Made by a program: the position numbers and the translations under genes. This document shows, in pieces, positions 26,357 through 34,937 of a stretch of 63,463 nt of DNA. Under the pieces are notes generated by a model. The model worked only from the letters and a program-made list of their open reading frames with translations. It searched no databases and was not told where the DNA came from. Within the stretch, counting starts at the first letter, position 1, and every line of letters starts with the position of its first letter. The DNA lies in assembly GCA_022565805.1 (NCBI GenBank), contig JAIULZ010000006.1:1-63463 (forward strand), given 5' to 3'. This DNA is from Balneolales bacterium (GTDB lineage Bacteria > Bacteroidota > Rhodothermia > Balneolales > Cyclonatronaceae).

Positions 26357-26475
26357 AACATCATATTTACTTTAAAAGTAGATAGCTAAGCGACAGATTT
26401 TCCCTTACGGGTTAATGCTTAATCCAAATAAGGGAGAATTAGTCAATTTAAATGATATGAACTATAAATCTCTGC

Positions 26476-27444
26476 TCAGCTTTTTAGCTCTTTTTCGAAT
26501 AAGGCATTCACAAATCGTTCACGTTCAAAAATCTGCAGGTCATCGGCCTGTTCGCCTACTCCTATATATTTAACGGGCACGCTAAGCTCAGAGGAAATAC
26601 CAATTACGATCCCGCCTTTGGCGGTTCCGTCGAGCTTGGTGAGAGCAAGGCCAGTAATATCTACAGCTTCTGTAAAAGCAAGGGCCTGTTGCATGGCATT
26701 CTGCCCGGTTGACGCATCCAGAACCAGGAGAACTTCGTGTGGTGCTTCCGGCACGACTTTACTCATAACACGCTTTATTTTCGTAAGCTCGTCCATAAGC
26801 CCTTTTTTATTGTGAAGCCTGCCGGCGGTGTCTATAAGCACTACATCGGCTCCCTTAGACTTTGCAGAAGAAACCGTATCGAATGCAACGGCCGCGGGGT
26901 CGGCTCCCTGCCCTTGCTGTATGATGGAAACATTTGCCCGCTCGCTCCATATTTTGAGCTGGTTTACCGCCGCCGCGCGAAAGGTGTCGGCGGCACCGAG
27001 CATAACATTTCGACCGGCATTTTTATAGTGCCAGGCTAACTTGCCAATAGTTGTGGTTTTGCCAACACCGTTAACGCCAACTACCATTATAACATGCGGC
27101 TTGTATGGCGAAACCGCATCGAATTCGGCAGGCTTGTCGGAGTCGCTTTCTTTAAGCAAAAGCACAATTTCTTCGCGAAGAATGCGCTGAAGCTCGCTGG
27201 TGTTGAGATATTTGTCCCGCTTTACCCGCTCTTCAATTCGTTTAATAATTTTAAGCGTGGTTTTAACTCCTACATCTGAGGTGATGAGCACTTCTTCGAG
27301 CTCATCGAGTACCTCGTCGTCTACAGTGTCTTTCCCGGCTATTGCCTTTCCTAATTTGCCTAAAAGACCGCTACGGCTTTTTTCGAGGCCATCCTGCAGA
27401 CGTTCCTGTTTCTTCTTAAAACCAAGTTTTTCAAAAAAGCCCAT
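26476..27444 (-). CDS. ftsY: Signal recognition particle receptor FtsY
   Basis: This 322-residue SRP GTPase docks ribosome-SRP complexes at the inner membrane for co-translational insertion. The NG domain is complete: VVGVNGVGKTTTIGKLAW (P-loop), DTFRAAAVNQLKIW, DTAGRLHNKKGLMDEL, TKLDGTAKGG and ISSELSVPVKYIGVGEQADD. The acidic A domain is very short, as is common outside Enterobacteria; the protein starts MGFFEKLGFKKKQE. It stands 119 bp from the CHAT gene on the same strand; functional linkage is unlikely. Confidence 0.97.
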   Translation of the reverse strand: MGFFEKLGFKKKQERLQDGLEKSRSGLLGKLGKAIAGKDTVDDEVLDELEEVLITSDVGVKTTLKIIKRIEERVKRDKYLNTSELQRILREEIVLLLKESDSDKPAEFDAVSPYKPHVIMVVGVNGVGKTTTIGKLAWHYKNAGRNVMLGAADTFRAAAVNQLKIWSERANVSIIQQGQGADPAAVAFDTVSSAKSKGADVVLIDTAGRLHNKKGLMDELTKIKRVMSKVVPEAPHEVLLVLDASTGQNAMQQALAFTEAVDITGLALTKLDGTAKGGIVIGISSELSVPVKYIGVGEQADDLQIFERERFVNALFEKELKS

Positions 27445-27865
27445 AAATACCTAAAAAATGACGCAAGTAATAAGTTCCAAAGAAATTAAAATACCATAAT
27501 CCCCTTAATTTTTCATGAATAGTATGGAATTTAGGAAGGAAAGATGCCAATTAAAGTTTTGTGGCATTTAGTTCCAAAAGTCGACTTGTTTTAAAACAAT
27601 AGTGGGATGAAATTTGGTACAGCAGATTTAGGGTTAAATTTAGGCTGAATTGTGATTTGCGATGATCAATTTGAAAGTTTTCCTAACGGCTGTTTTACAC
27701 TCTTATACGACAAAGCCATACGGGGGCAAACTCGTTTCATCACGCATTTTATGCGGGCGAACCCTTTGTTTAAGGCGTCTGTCACATAAAGTATAATTGA
27801 GTGGGTATTTCCCCGAATTTAGCATTGAACAATACATTAAATGCTAACTAACCGGAGAAACAGAC
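27445..27865. other. Divergent intergenic region, no gene seen
   Basis: This 421-bp stretch upstream of ftsY and the small secreted ORF holds no recognisable RNA or gene. It should contain both promoters. Confidence 0.45.
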
Positions 27866-28252
27866 ATGTTTACACCCCTTTTGAAATCTGCACTGCTTTT
27901 CGGCTTATTGCCATTCATCATAAGCCTGATGCCGGTGCAGTCTTTTGCTACCGGAAACGGCGTATCTGCCCACGATTCAACGAAAACCATAATCCCCGAT
28001 ACCCCGAAATCTGCAGAAAACGCTGTTCGAACTACCCCGAACAGCTGGTGTCTTTTCTGGGGATTAATCGGAAACGGATGCCCGCAAACGGCAAAATTAG
28101 CCACTGAGACTGCCGAAAAGCCCGATAACTCAAATGAACGCAGCCTTGTAGCTCAGGAAGACTCGCATCAGAGGTCGATACTGTGGGGTGCTGTTAAATG
28201 GCGGATGAGCAGAAGCGTGACCGTTTACAAAGAAGATGCGGAGGTCGAGTAG
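27866..28252 (+). CDS. Small exported hypothetical protein
   Basis: This 128-residue frame starts MFTPLLKSALLFGLLPFIIS with a signal peptide that likely ends at VQSFA. A Ser/Thr/Asn-rich mature part follows, with CLFWGLIGNGCP and a basic end WGAVKWRMSRSVTVYKED. A weak GGAGA precedes the ATG. Its last codons lie just upstream of the next gene's start at 28254, so the two are likely cotranscribed. I do not recognise the family. Confidence 0.55.
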   Translation: MFTPLLKSALLFGLLPFIISLMPVQSFATGNGVSAHDSTKTIIPDTPKSAENAVRTTPNSWCLFWGLIGNGCPQTAKLATETAEKPDNSNERSLVAQEDSHQRSILWGAVKWRMSRSVTVYKEDAEVE

Positions 28253-28253
28253 T

Positions 28254-29660
28254 ATGGGCAAGTTTATATATCTTTCTGCTGTAAACTTGCTGGCCACTCT
28301 GTTTCTGCTAATCGGATGCTCATCAACAGAGCGCACAAATGAGCGTATCTTTACCCAAATACCAGATGACTGGGCTCAGAAATACATTCATCCTCTGTCT
28401 GCAGACCATACAGATTTAAGCGACCTGCATTTTCTGCAAGCGCTTATTGGAGATAGGCGCATTGTAGCGCTGGGAGAGCAAACGCACTTTGATGGAGCCA
28501 CATTCGATATCCGCTCACGAATAGTTCAATACCTGATTTCAGAGATGGGTTTTGATGTCGTGCTGTTCGAAAATGGAATGTTTGATATGCAGTTAGCTTC
28601 AGATCGGTTTGCAGAATCATTAGACATAGAAGATATTCGCGCGAATCTCTATACCTTTTGGAAGGTACAAGAGCACGAAAATATGTTTCGTCACTGGCAG
28701 GAAGTAACCGACTCAGGGAAAAAGCTTGGCTTCGGCGGTTTCGACATAAAGCATACTTCGGAAGGCTATACAGCAAATAGCTACAGCAGAAGCATGCGGG
28801 AAACCATGCAGCGTGTTAATCCTGAGGCAGTGAAAAGCGATGCATTTTCTGAATACATCGCGATTTGGGAGGATATTGAGCGCCGCGCCGACCGTAGCGG
28901 CTTTCGGGGCGCATTAGGGAAGTTGCGCTATAAGATGAATAATCGCAAGAAGAAAGAGTTCGCACAGTTAAGCAATGATGTTGCCGGAATGTTTGAAGAA
29001 GCCGATGAATTATGGTGGGCTCATACCGTTAACATGCTAGATCAAGGCATTCTTGCCTACTCAAACGTTCGCTTGTGGAGACTTCTGCTTAACCGATCCA
29101 GCTTTATTCCTGTTAATAACCGCAGAGATGTACTCATGGCCGAAAATCTGGCCTGGCAGCTCGAAAACAAATACCCGGACAGGAAAGTGATTCTGATAGG
29201 CGCAACCTATCACTTTATACGAAACAATCGCCATCTTGAACCAATTAAGGTGCAGGGAATACCGCTGCACGAGGCTGTGGTGATGGGCGAAGTGCTTCGC
29301 AAAGGGATGGATGAGGAGGTATTCACGATTGGATTTAGCGCCTATGAAGGCGCGCATGGGATAATTCGTCTTGGTGAAGAAGGCACCGAGGTGGTTCCGC
29401 CTCATGAGTTTAGTATAGAGCATGAGGTTGTTCGTCTGTGGCACGAACAGGCTTTCCTTGTACTGCGAGATTCTGAGCCTTCGCCAGGCTTCTGGGAAAA
29501 AGGACCGGTTATCAGACTTTTTGATTACGAAAGTGATACGCGTAGTAAAAAGTGGAATCAGATTCTGGACGCGGTAGTCGTAATTCGGGAAATGTACCCG
29601 GCCCGTGGCTACCAGATTGTAAGTAGCTCAATTGATGCAGATCAAAATCAGGAACAATGA
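28254..29660 (+). CDS. Erythromycin-esterase-family lipoprotein
   Basis: I chose the ATG at 28254 over one six codons upstream. GGAGG at 28241-28245 is well placed, and the protein then begins MGKFIYLSAVNLLATLFLLI followed by GCSS, a good lipobox. The mature part is an EreA/ChaN-like fold: RIVALGEQTHFDGATFDIRS, FDVVLFENGMFDMQLA and GFGGFDIKH, with later residues KVILIGATYHFIRN. The family includes macrolide esterases, but most members are not resistance enzymes; a lipoprotein location argues for another hydrolase role. It directly follows the small exported ORF. Confidence 0.82.
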   Translation: MGKFIYLSAVNLLATLFLLIGCSSTERTNERIFTQIPDDWAQKYIHPLSADHTDLSDLHFLQALIGDRRIVALGEQTHFDGATFDIRSRIVQYLISEMGFDVVLFENGMFDMQLASDRFAESLDIEDIRANLYTFWKVQEHENMFRHWQEVTDSGKKLGFGGFDIKHTSEGYTANSYSRSMRETMQRVNPEAVKSDAFSEYIAIWEDIERRADRSGFRGALGKLRYKMNNRKKKEFAQLSNDVAGMFEEADELWWAHTVNMLDQGILAYSNVRLWRLLLNRSSFIPVNNRRDVLMAENLAWQLENKYPDRKVILIGATYHFIRNNRHLEPIKVQGIPLHEAVVMGEVLRKGMDEEVFTIGFSAYEGAHGIIRLGEEGTEVVPPHEFSIEHEVVRLWHEQAFLVLRDSEPSPGFWEKGPVIRLFDYESDTRSKKWNQILDAVVVIREMYPARGYQIVSSSIDADQNQEQ

Positions 29661-30047
29661 GAGTCGCTTCGGTCTAAATGGTGAATGGTGAATGGTGAAT
29701 TGACCGATGAAGGGGTCCAGAAGCAGAGGTCGGGCATCAGTTATCGATCAAAAAATGACTGCTAATAACAGTGGTGGCAGGCACATCTGTTAGTGAAATG
29801 CAAAACCTCCCGAGTTTGTACATCATAAAAACACGTTAATTTAACGTGTTTTTATGATTCTGATTGATGATTTCATCAAAACACAAACTTCCAAGATTCA
29901 AAACTAAATCCAGCTACAGGTTGCAAAATCCGAAATTCGAATCTTGAAAAACCTGATGTCTGATTTCTGATCGCGTAATTCGAACAGCCAAAGTTGAGTA
30001 AGTCAATTGTGATAAAGGGAATCTGCTTCAACCCGGCAGAATCGGGA
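29661..30047. other. Intergenic region with short repeats and a long palindrome
   Basis: GAATGGT repeats occur at about 29680-29700, and a 37-bp palindrome lies at 29822-29858. AAGATTC near 29893 and GAATCTT near 29938 form a distant inverted repeat. No gene was seen. Confidence 0.55.
29822..29858. terminator. Near-perfect 37-bp palindrome, probable bidirectional terminator
   Basis: Eighteen bases (29822-29839, ATCATAAAAACACGTTAA) pair perfectly with 29841-29858 around one central T. The arms contain A5 and T5 runs, so both strands could terminate here. It separates the esterase-family gene from the convergent pgsA-like gene. The loop must open by at least one or two pairs to fold as RNA. 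Confidence 0.65.
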
Positions 30048-30629
30048 CTATTGGTAATTTGCCCCGCCCAATATGTCCCGCATTCGCTTAAGATAAATAA
30101 GGCTGGAGTAAACCAGCATGGCAACGCTTGCATATTTGAACACAAGGCTCAGTTCGGTCATATCGGGTAAAAAGATGATCGTAAGCCAGTAAAGCGCGAG
30201 AATATTAACAGCAATTTTACCTGCCATTACAGACATGGCAACTTTGCCCCTTTTTTGTAGGATAAAATAGGAGCCCGCGAGAATGGCAAGATCGCGAACT
30301 ACTATAAAACCAAAAAGCCAGTCGGGAACCAGCCCGATAACCCAAACATAGGCAAAAAGAACAGTAGCGCATACTTTATCGGCCAATGGATCTAGCCACT
30401 TGCCAAGTTCGCTAACCTGGTTGAGTGCGCGAGATGCATACCCATCCAGGAAATCGGAAGCAAGAATATATATCACAATAATTTTTAACTCGATACTCGG
30501 CTGGTAATTATTAGCCTGATGCAGCCAGATTAAAATAGGCAACACGAGAATTCTGGATATCGACAGGAAATTTCCCAGCGTCCAGATTTGGTTCGTAACC
30601 TTAATAGCTTGTGTTGCAGAGCGTTCCAA
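30048..30629 (-). CDS. pgsA: CDP-alcohol phosphatidyltransferase (PgsA-like)
   Basis: This 193-residue membrane enzyme is likely CDP-diacylglycerol-glycerol-3-phosphate 3-phosphatidyltransferase, which makes phosphatidylglycerol-phosphate. The metal-binding signature is SDFLDGYASRALNQVSELGK followed by WLDPLADK. It fits DG-x2-AR-x8-G-x3-D-x3-D except that the Ala of AR is Ser. Several hydrophobic helices are visible (VCATVLFAYVWVIGLVPDWL, GKIAVNILALYWLTIIFLP). The substrate alcohol cannot be proved from sequence. Confidence 0.88.
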   Translation of the reverse strand: MERSATQAIKVTNQIWTLGNFLSISRILVLPILIWLHQANNYQPSIELKIIVIYILASDFLDGYASRALNQVSELGKWLDPLADKVCATVLFAYVWVIGLVPDWLFGFIVVRDLAILAGSYFILQKRGKVAMSVMAGKIAVNILALYWLTIIFLPDMTELSLVFKYASVAMLVYSSLIYLKRMRDILGGANYQ

Positions 30630-31582
30630 AAATCTACCTTTCTGTAAGATGTGTAATAAATAAATTCGAAAAATCTGTGAGGTTTGTAGCAGACCGTTTT
30701 AACTGTAAATAGATATCTAAGTCAGTTTTGGAATACAAGTTATTATCCATTAACAAAATAAAATCCGCGAATAGATAGTCTATACTCTGCTTTTATTTTT
30801 GCTTCGGCATCGAATGCGAACAAAATAGAAGCTTTTTTAAAACCTCTTCTTACTACAATATTAAATGTAAAAGACTGCATTGCAATAACCAGGCTTTCAT
30901 AAGCTTTCTATTGCAGGTTTCTCGAAGGTTTTACACTTAAGAAAACATTTCAAGACCAACGGGATTAGAATTTACTTGAGGTTATATAAAAACCGGTAAC
31001 TTCTAAATTTGGGTAAAACGGGCCATAATCGTTCGTATACTAAACCTAATCCAAAGTATACTTTTGCAATATACCAATGGGTTATTCTGCCTGAAATACA
31101 TGATATCGTATTTCGGATTATGGTGTGGCTTCTTTAATATACGTAGCCGTATAAATTAAAAATTGGAGCCTCATAAAGGCTTTGAAAAAAAATTTCCGAA
31201 ACTAAGTGCAGTACTGTTTAGTTAATTTAGCACCACGGCCTTTCATAGACAAAATTAATGATCAAAATTTTATGTACCGCTTACAAATTAAGAGTTAGCC
31301 TGTGGTAGTTTCGAACACCGAACCTGCTTCCTGTTCTGTATTTTATGGCCTTAGAACTTCTTTAATAAGTACGATAAAGGCAAAGAAGAAAGGCATATGC
31401 TTACTTAGAAAACTGCTTTTGCGGGAGATTGAGTACCGAATTCGCTATATTTAACGCTTATGCAACGGCCAGTAAGCCATTTATACGTTTAGAATTAATA
31501 AATCTGTTTTTGATAACAGCGGTTCCGTAATGTTACCCGGCCCCGAAGCCTCTTATACGAACACCATCTAAAATTGCGATCT
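30630..31582. other. Long AT-rich intergenic region, no gene seen
   Basis: A 953-bp gap separates two divergent genes. No coding frame of credible length, tRNA or strong terminator was found on either strand. It is unusually long for this window, but no specific structure stands out. Confidence 0.5.
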
Positions 31583-32176
31583 ATGAGTTTATTATCCCGC
31601 TGGGATTCCATCACCTTAAAACTAAAAGAAGAAACGCTGGAACAGCAGCAGGTATTTAAAGGGGATTTATTGAACGTGTGGAGAGACCGGGTGAAACTGC
31701 CCGATGGTAAGGAGTCGCATCGGGAGTATATTCGACATCCCGGAGCTGCAGCCGTATTGCCGGTTTTCGAAAATGGTGATATACTGCTGGTTGGTCAGTA
31801 TCGGTACCCATTGCGAAAAGCGATGCTGGAAGTGCCGGCTGGTAAACTCGATGCAAACGAGCCTCCGCTTCAAACCGCAACCCGAGAACTTAAGGAGGAA
31901 ACCGGGCTCGAAGCCGCTCATATAGCAGAAATTGGCAGCTATCATCCTGCTATTGGCTTTGCAGACGAAATTATCTATCTGTACGCGGCCTGGGGCTTAA
32001 GCCAGAGTGCATCGAATATGGATGATGATGAATTTCTGACTCACCACCGGCTGCCGTTTGCAGAAGCTATTGAACTGGTGCACAGTGGGTTTATATCAGA
32101 CTCCAAGACGATTATCTGTTTGCTTAAAGGTTGGCACTGGTGGCAAAAAAACGCCCCGTTTCCGGTTAAGGGATGA
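31583..32176 (+). CDS. Nudix hydrolase, ADP-ribose pyrophosphatase type
   Basis: The 197-residue protein from ATG at 31583 (an in-frame TTG lies three codons earlier) carries a full Nudix box at about residues 93-115: GKLDANEPPLQTATRELKEE followed by TGLEA. The preceding VGQYRYPLRKAMLEVPAG and the later YHPAIGFADEIIYLYAAWGL are typical of NudF/ADP-ribose pyrophosphatases, which split ADP-ribose or similar NDP-sugars. It is the first gene after the long gap and precedes the HAD phosphatase by about 260 bp. Confidence 0.9.
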   Translation: MSLLSRWDSITLKLKEETLEQQQVFKGDLLNVWRDRVKLPDGKESHREYIRHPGAAAVLPVFENGDILLVGQYRYPLRKAMLEVPAGKLDANEPPLQTATRELKEETGLEAAHIAEIGSYHPAIGFADEIIYLYAAWGLSQSASNMDDDEFLTHHRLPFAEAIELVHSGFISDSKTIICLLKGWHWWQKNAPFPVKG

Positions 32177-32437
32177 GCAAAAGAATTAAGAGGCAAAACC
32201 GGTTGCAGCGTGTTTTGTCTTAAAAACACATTTATTTTTGATATAAAACTTACTTAAGACTTTGGGAAACTGTTTTTTTAACCTGTCTTGTGGTAAAAAT
32301 GAAATACTCAAATGGATAGATTATACTACGCTTTTCTCTCTGGCGCCGATACGACGCAACCCTCACTACTGTGTTTTTTTGAATCTGGTTTTAAAAGGCC
32401 TTCTACAAACTCATTCAACTGAAATCTGATAATTTAC

Positions 32438-33028
32438 ATGCAGCACAAAAATAAAGCTATTTTTCTGGACAGAGACGGCACTCTAAACATAGATTACGAC
32501 TTTGTGCATAAACCCCGGGAGTGGGACTGGATACCCGGAGTGCCACAAATTCTGTATAAGCTGAAAATGAGCGGGTACAAACTGATTGTAGTTACAAATC
32601 AATCTGGCGTTGCCCGGAAAAAGTTTACCCTTTCAGATGTGCATCACCTTCATAAGCATGTTGATGAAAACCTGAAAAAACGATACAACTTTATGATAGA
32701 TGGCTGGTACATAGCTCCTTGGCATCCCGATTTTCATAATGGCAAGGATGATGCGCTTCTGTATGAACGTAAGCCCGGGACTGCGCTGTTTTTAAAGGCC
32801 GCAGAGCAGCACGGCATAGACATTAAAGGCTCTGTTATGGTCGGTGATAAATCTACAGATTTGCAACCGGCCCTTGAGTTGGGTATGCGGCCATTTCTGG
32901 TTAAATCCAGATTTTATGATGATAATCTGCAGCTCTGGTGCAGGGAAAAAGGTATTCCTGTATACAAAGATCTGGTGCAGCTGTATTATGATAAGCTGAG
33001 CAGAAATGAAGAACTACTTGATAATTGA
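32438..33028 (+). CDS. HAD-IIIA phosphatase (histidinol-phosphate / heptose-bisphosphate type)
   Basis: This 196-residue cytoplasmic HAD enzyme shows the nucleophile motif IFLDRDGTLNID, motif II VVTNQSGVAR and the motif III/IV region SVMVGDKSTDLQPALELG. The insertion WYIAPWHPDFHNGKDD is where GmhB-type enzymes carry zinc cysteines. Those cysteines are absent here, so the substrate is open: heptose-1,7-bisphosphate is possible, a generic sugar phosphate equally so. It is followed 23 bp later by a second HAD gene. Confidence 0.85.
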   Translation: MQHKNKAIFLDRDGTLNIDYDFVHKPREWDWIPGVPQILYKLKMSGYKLIVVTNQSGVARKKFTLSDVHHLHKHVDENLKKRYNFMIDGWYIAPWHPDFHNGKDDALLYERKPGTALFLKAAEQHGIDIKGSVMVGDKSTDLQPALELGMRPFLVKSRFYDDNLQLWCREKGIPVYKDLVQLYYDKLSRNEELLDN

Positions 33029-33051
33029 TCTCTTAACTAAAAGAAGGCAAA

Positions 33052-33801
33052 ATGGGCAGTAAAAAGAAGCCATTTGTATCCATAGATTTTTGGAACACTA
33101 TTGTAATTGCGCACACCAATGGAGAGAAGCGCCAAAAGCGACGCATTGAAGGCCTTAAAGAGCTTGCCGCTGCAAGCAACAGGCAAATTACTCCCGACGA
33201 AATAAAGGATGCTCATCGCACTGCCAGCAAAAGATTCGACGAAATCTGGCTGGGAACACATCGTACGCCAGGCTCTTTTGAGCTGGTAGGCTACACATTA
33301 GAAGCACTTGAGATATCGGCTACAGAAGCTGATAAAAAGAATTTGGCCCTAATTTATGAAGAGTCGCTTAGAGATGGTCCGCCTGAATTGGCGCCCGGCG
33401 TTGAAACAGCATTGCAACAGCTTGCGACCAGCTTTCATCTTGGTATCATATCCGATACCATGTTTTCGCCGGGCCGTGTCTTGAAAGCCTATTTACACGA
33501 AAAGGGAATTGGTAAGTATTTCAGTGCTTTTGCTTTTTCCGACGAAGTAGGGGTAAGCAAGCCCCACCCGGATATGTTCAAAAAAGTTGAAAGCGAAACC
33601 GGCGGCATAAAAGAAGGTGCTTTTCATGTTGGAGATATACAATCTACGGATATTCGCGGTGCTCAGCAGTTTGGTATAAACGCAATTTTATATACTGGCA
33701 TAAGCGATGCGCATGCCCAAGGCACCACTGCGGATTACGTTTGTGATAGCTGGGATGCGGTATGTGGTTGTATCCTTAAATACCACAGTAGTAAGTTGTA
33801 G
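33052..33801 (+). CDS. HAD-superfamily hydrolase
   Basis: This 249-residue protein begins with KKKPFVSIDFWNTIVI. The usual DxDxT nucleophile motif reads D-F-W-N-T, so the second Asp is replaced by Trp. A helical cap domain follows. Motif II is LGIISDTMFSPG, the conserved Lys is in DEVGVSKPHPDMF, and motif IV is FHVGDIQSTDIRGAQQFG. This fits the haloacid-dehalogenase subfamily IA. The missing acid in motif I suggests altered phosphatase chemistry. The substrate is unknown. It ends 52 bp before the queA start. Confidence 0.83.
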   Translation: MGSKKKPFVSIDFWNTIVIAHTNGEKRQKRRIEGLKELAAASNRQITPDEIKDAHRTASKRFDEIWLGTHRTPGSFELVGYTLEALEISATEADKKNLALIYEESLRDGPPELAPGVETALQQLATSFHLGIISDTMFSPGRVLKAYLHEKGIGKYFSAFAFSDEVGVSKPHPDMFKKVESETGGIKEGAFHVGDIQSTDIRGAQQFGINAILYTGISDAHAQGTTADYVCDSWDAVCGCILKYHSSKL

Positions 33802-33853
33802 GTATGGCGTAGTTATAAAAGTTCAATTCTTGTTAATAACATATTTCCCTGCA

Positions 33854-34852
33854 ATGGCTGGTAAATTATCTCTTTCTGATTACGATTATATTCTGCCCGA
33901 AAAGCTGATTGCGCAAACTCCGGCCATGCCGCGCGATCATTCGCGGCTGCTTGTGTATAATCGCAAAACCGGCACCATTACCGACGCCCGTTTTTACGAA
34001 ATAGGCTCCTACTTAACGCCCGGCACAACCTTGGTTATGAACAATAGCCGTGTAGAAAAAGCGCGGCTTTTGTTCGATAATCGCGAAATCTTTATTACGC
34101 ATACCCATAATTCCACCACAGTAGATGCAATGGTGAGGCCGGGCCGTAAATTTAAGGCGGGGAAAATAGTGGAGTTGGCAGATGGGATTACCGCAGAAGT
34201 GATCTCGGTAGCTGAAGACGGACTTCGCCGAATTGTGTTTAATCGTCCGCTGGATCATGCCTCGTTCGAGCCCTATCGACACACTCCTTTTCCGCCCTAC
34301 ATTAAGGCTGATGAAGAACTTGCCGAGCGTTATCAAACGGTTTTTGCCAAGCCTGAGGGCAGTAAGGCCGCCCCAACAGCGGGATTGCATTTTACTAACG
34401 AATTATTGGATAATCTGAGGAAAGGCGGTATTCAAACGGCAGAAGTTACCCTTCATGTTGGCCTGGGTACATTTGCGCCCGTCAAAAATGATGACATCAC
34501 CGAGCATAAGCTACATTCAGAATCCTGGCACATTAGCGAGAAGGTAGCCGAAAAGCTTGGCAATGCCTCTCATATTACGGCTGTTGGAACAACTTCTACA
34601 AGAACGCTCGAGTCGGTGCCGGGTAAACGTAATTTTAAAGCTGGAAGCGGAGAAACCGATATCTTTATATATCCGGGCTATCAGTTTCGTAATACCGACC
34701 AAATGGTTACGAATTTTCATCTGCCCAAAAGTACTCTGCTAATGATGATTGCCGCTTTTATGGGTTATGATGAAATGCGCCGGGTTTATGAACATGCCAT
34801 TCGGGAAGAGTATCGCTTTTATTCTTTTGGGGATGCCATGCTGATTCTTTAG
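33854..34852 (+). CDS. queA: S-adenosylmethionine:tRNA ribosyltransferase-isomerase QueA
   Basis: This 332-residue enzyme moves the ribosyl part of SAM to preQ1 at the tRNA wobble position to make epoxyqueuosine. The ATG at 33854 (MAGKLSLSDYDYILPEKLIA) is the family start; a longer open frame upstream overlaps the HAD gene and does not look like QueA. Signature segments are MPRDHSRLLVYNR, TLVMNNSRVEKARLL, APTAGLHFTNELLDNL, EVTLHVGLGTFAPV, VGTTSTRTLES and NFHLPKSTLLMMIAAFMGY. Confidence 0.96.
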   Translation: MAGKLSLSDYDYILPEKLIAQTPAMPRDHSRLLVYNRKTGTITDARFYEIGSYLTPGTTLVMNNSRVEKARLLFDNREIFITHTHNSTTVDAMVRPGRKFKAGKIVELADGITAEVISVAEDGLRRIVFNRPLDHASFEPYRHTPFPPYIKADEELAERYQTVFAKPEGSKAAPTAGLHFTNELLDNLRKGGIQTAEVTLHVGLGTFAPVKNDDITEHKLHSESWHISEKVAEKLGNASHITAVGTTSTRTLESVPGKRNFKAGSGETDIFIYPGYQFRNTDQMVTNFHLPKSTLLMMIAAFMGYDEMRRVYEHAIREEYRFYSFGDAMLIL

Positions 34853-34937
34853 ATTAAACGTCTGGAAAATAAAGTATCTGAGCCTTAAAATACTACTGGC
34901 AGATAGGGTGAGCCGTTTGACCACATTAGGAATGTCT

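Noticed and set aside
28254-29660. Macrolide resistance gene
   Set aside because: Family membership alone does not show resistance; the lipoprotein signal and chromosomal setting argue against a dedicated resistance enzyme.
33707-33853. Longer N-terminus for queA
   Set aside because: The extra 49 codons overlap the HAD gene and do not match QueA, which starts MAGKLSLSDYDY at 33854.
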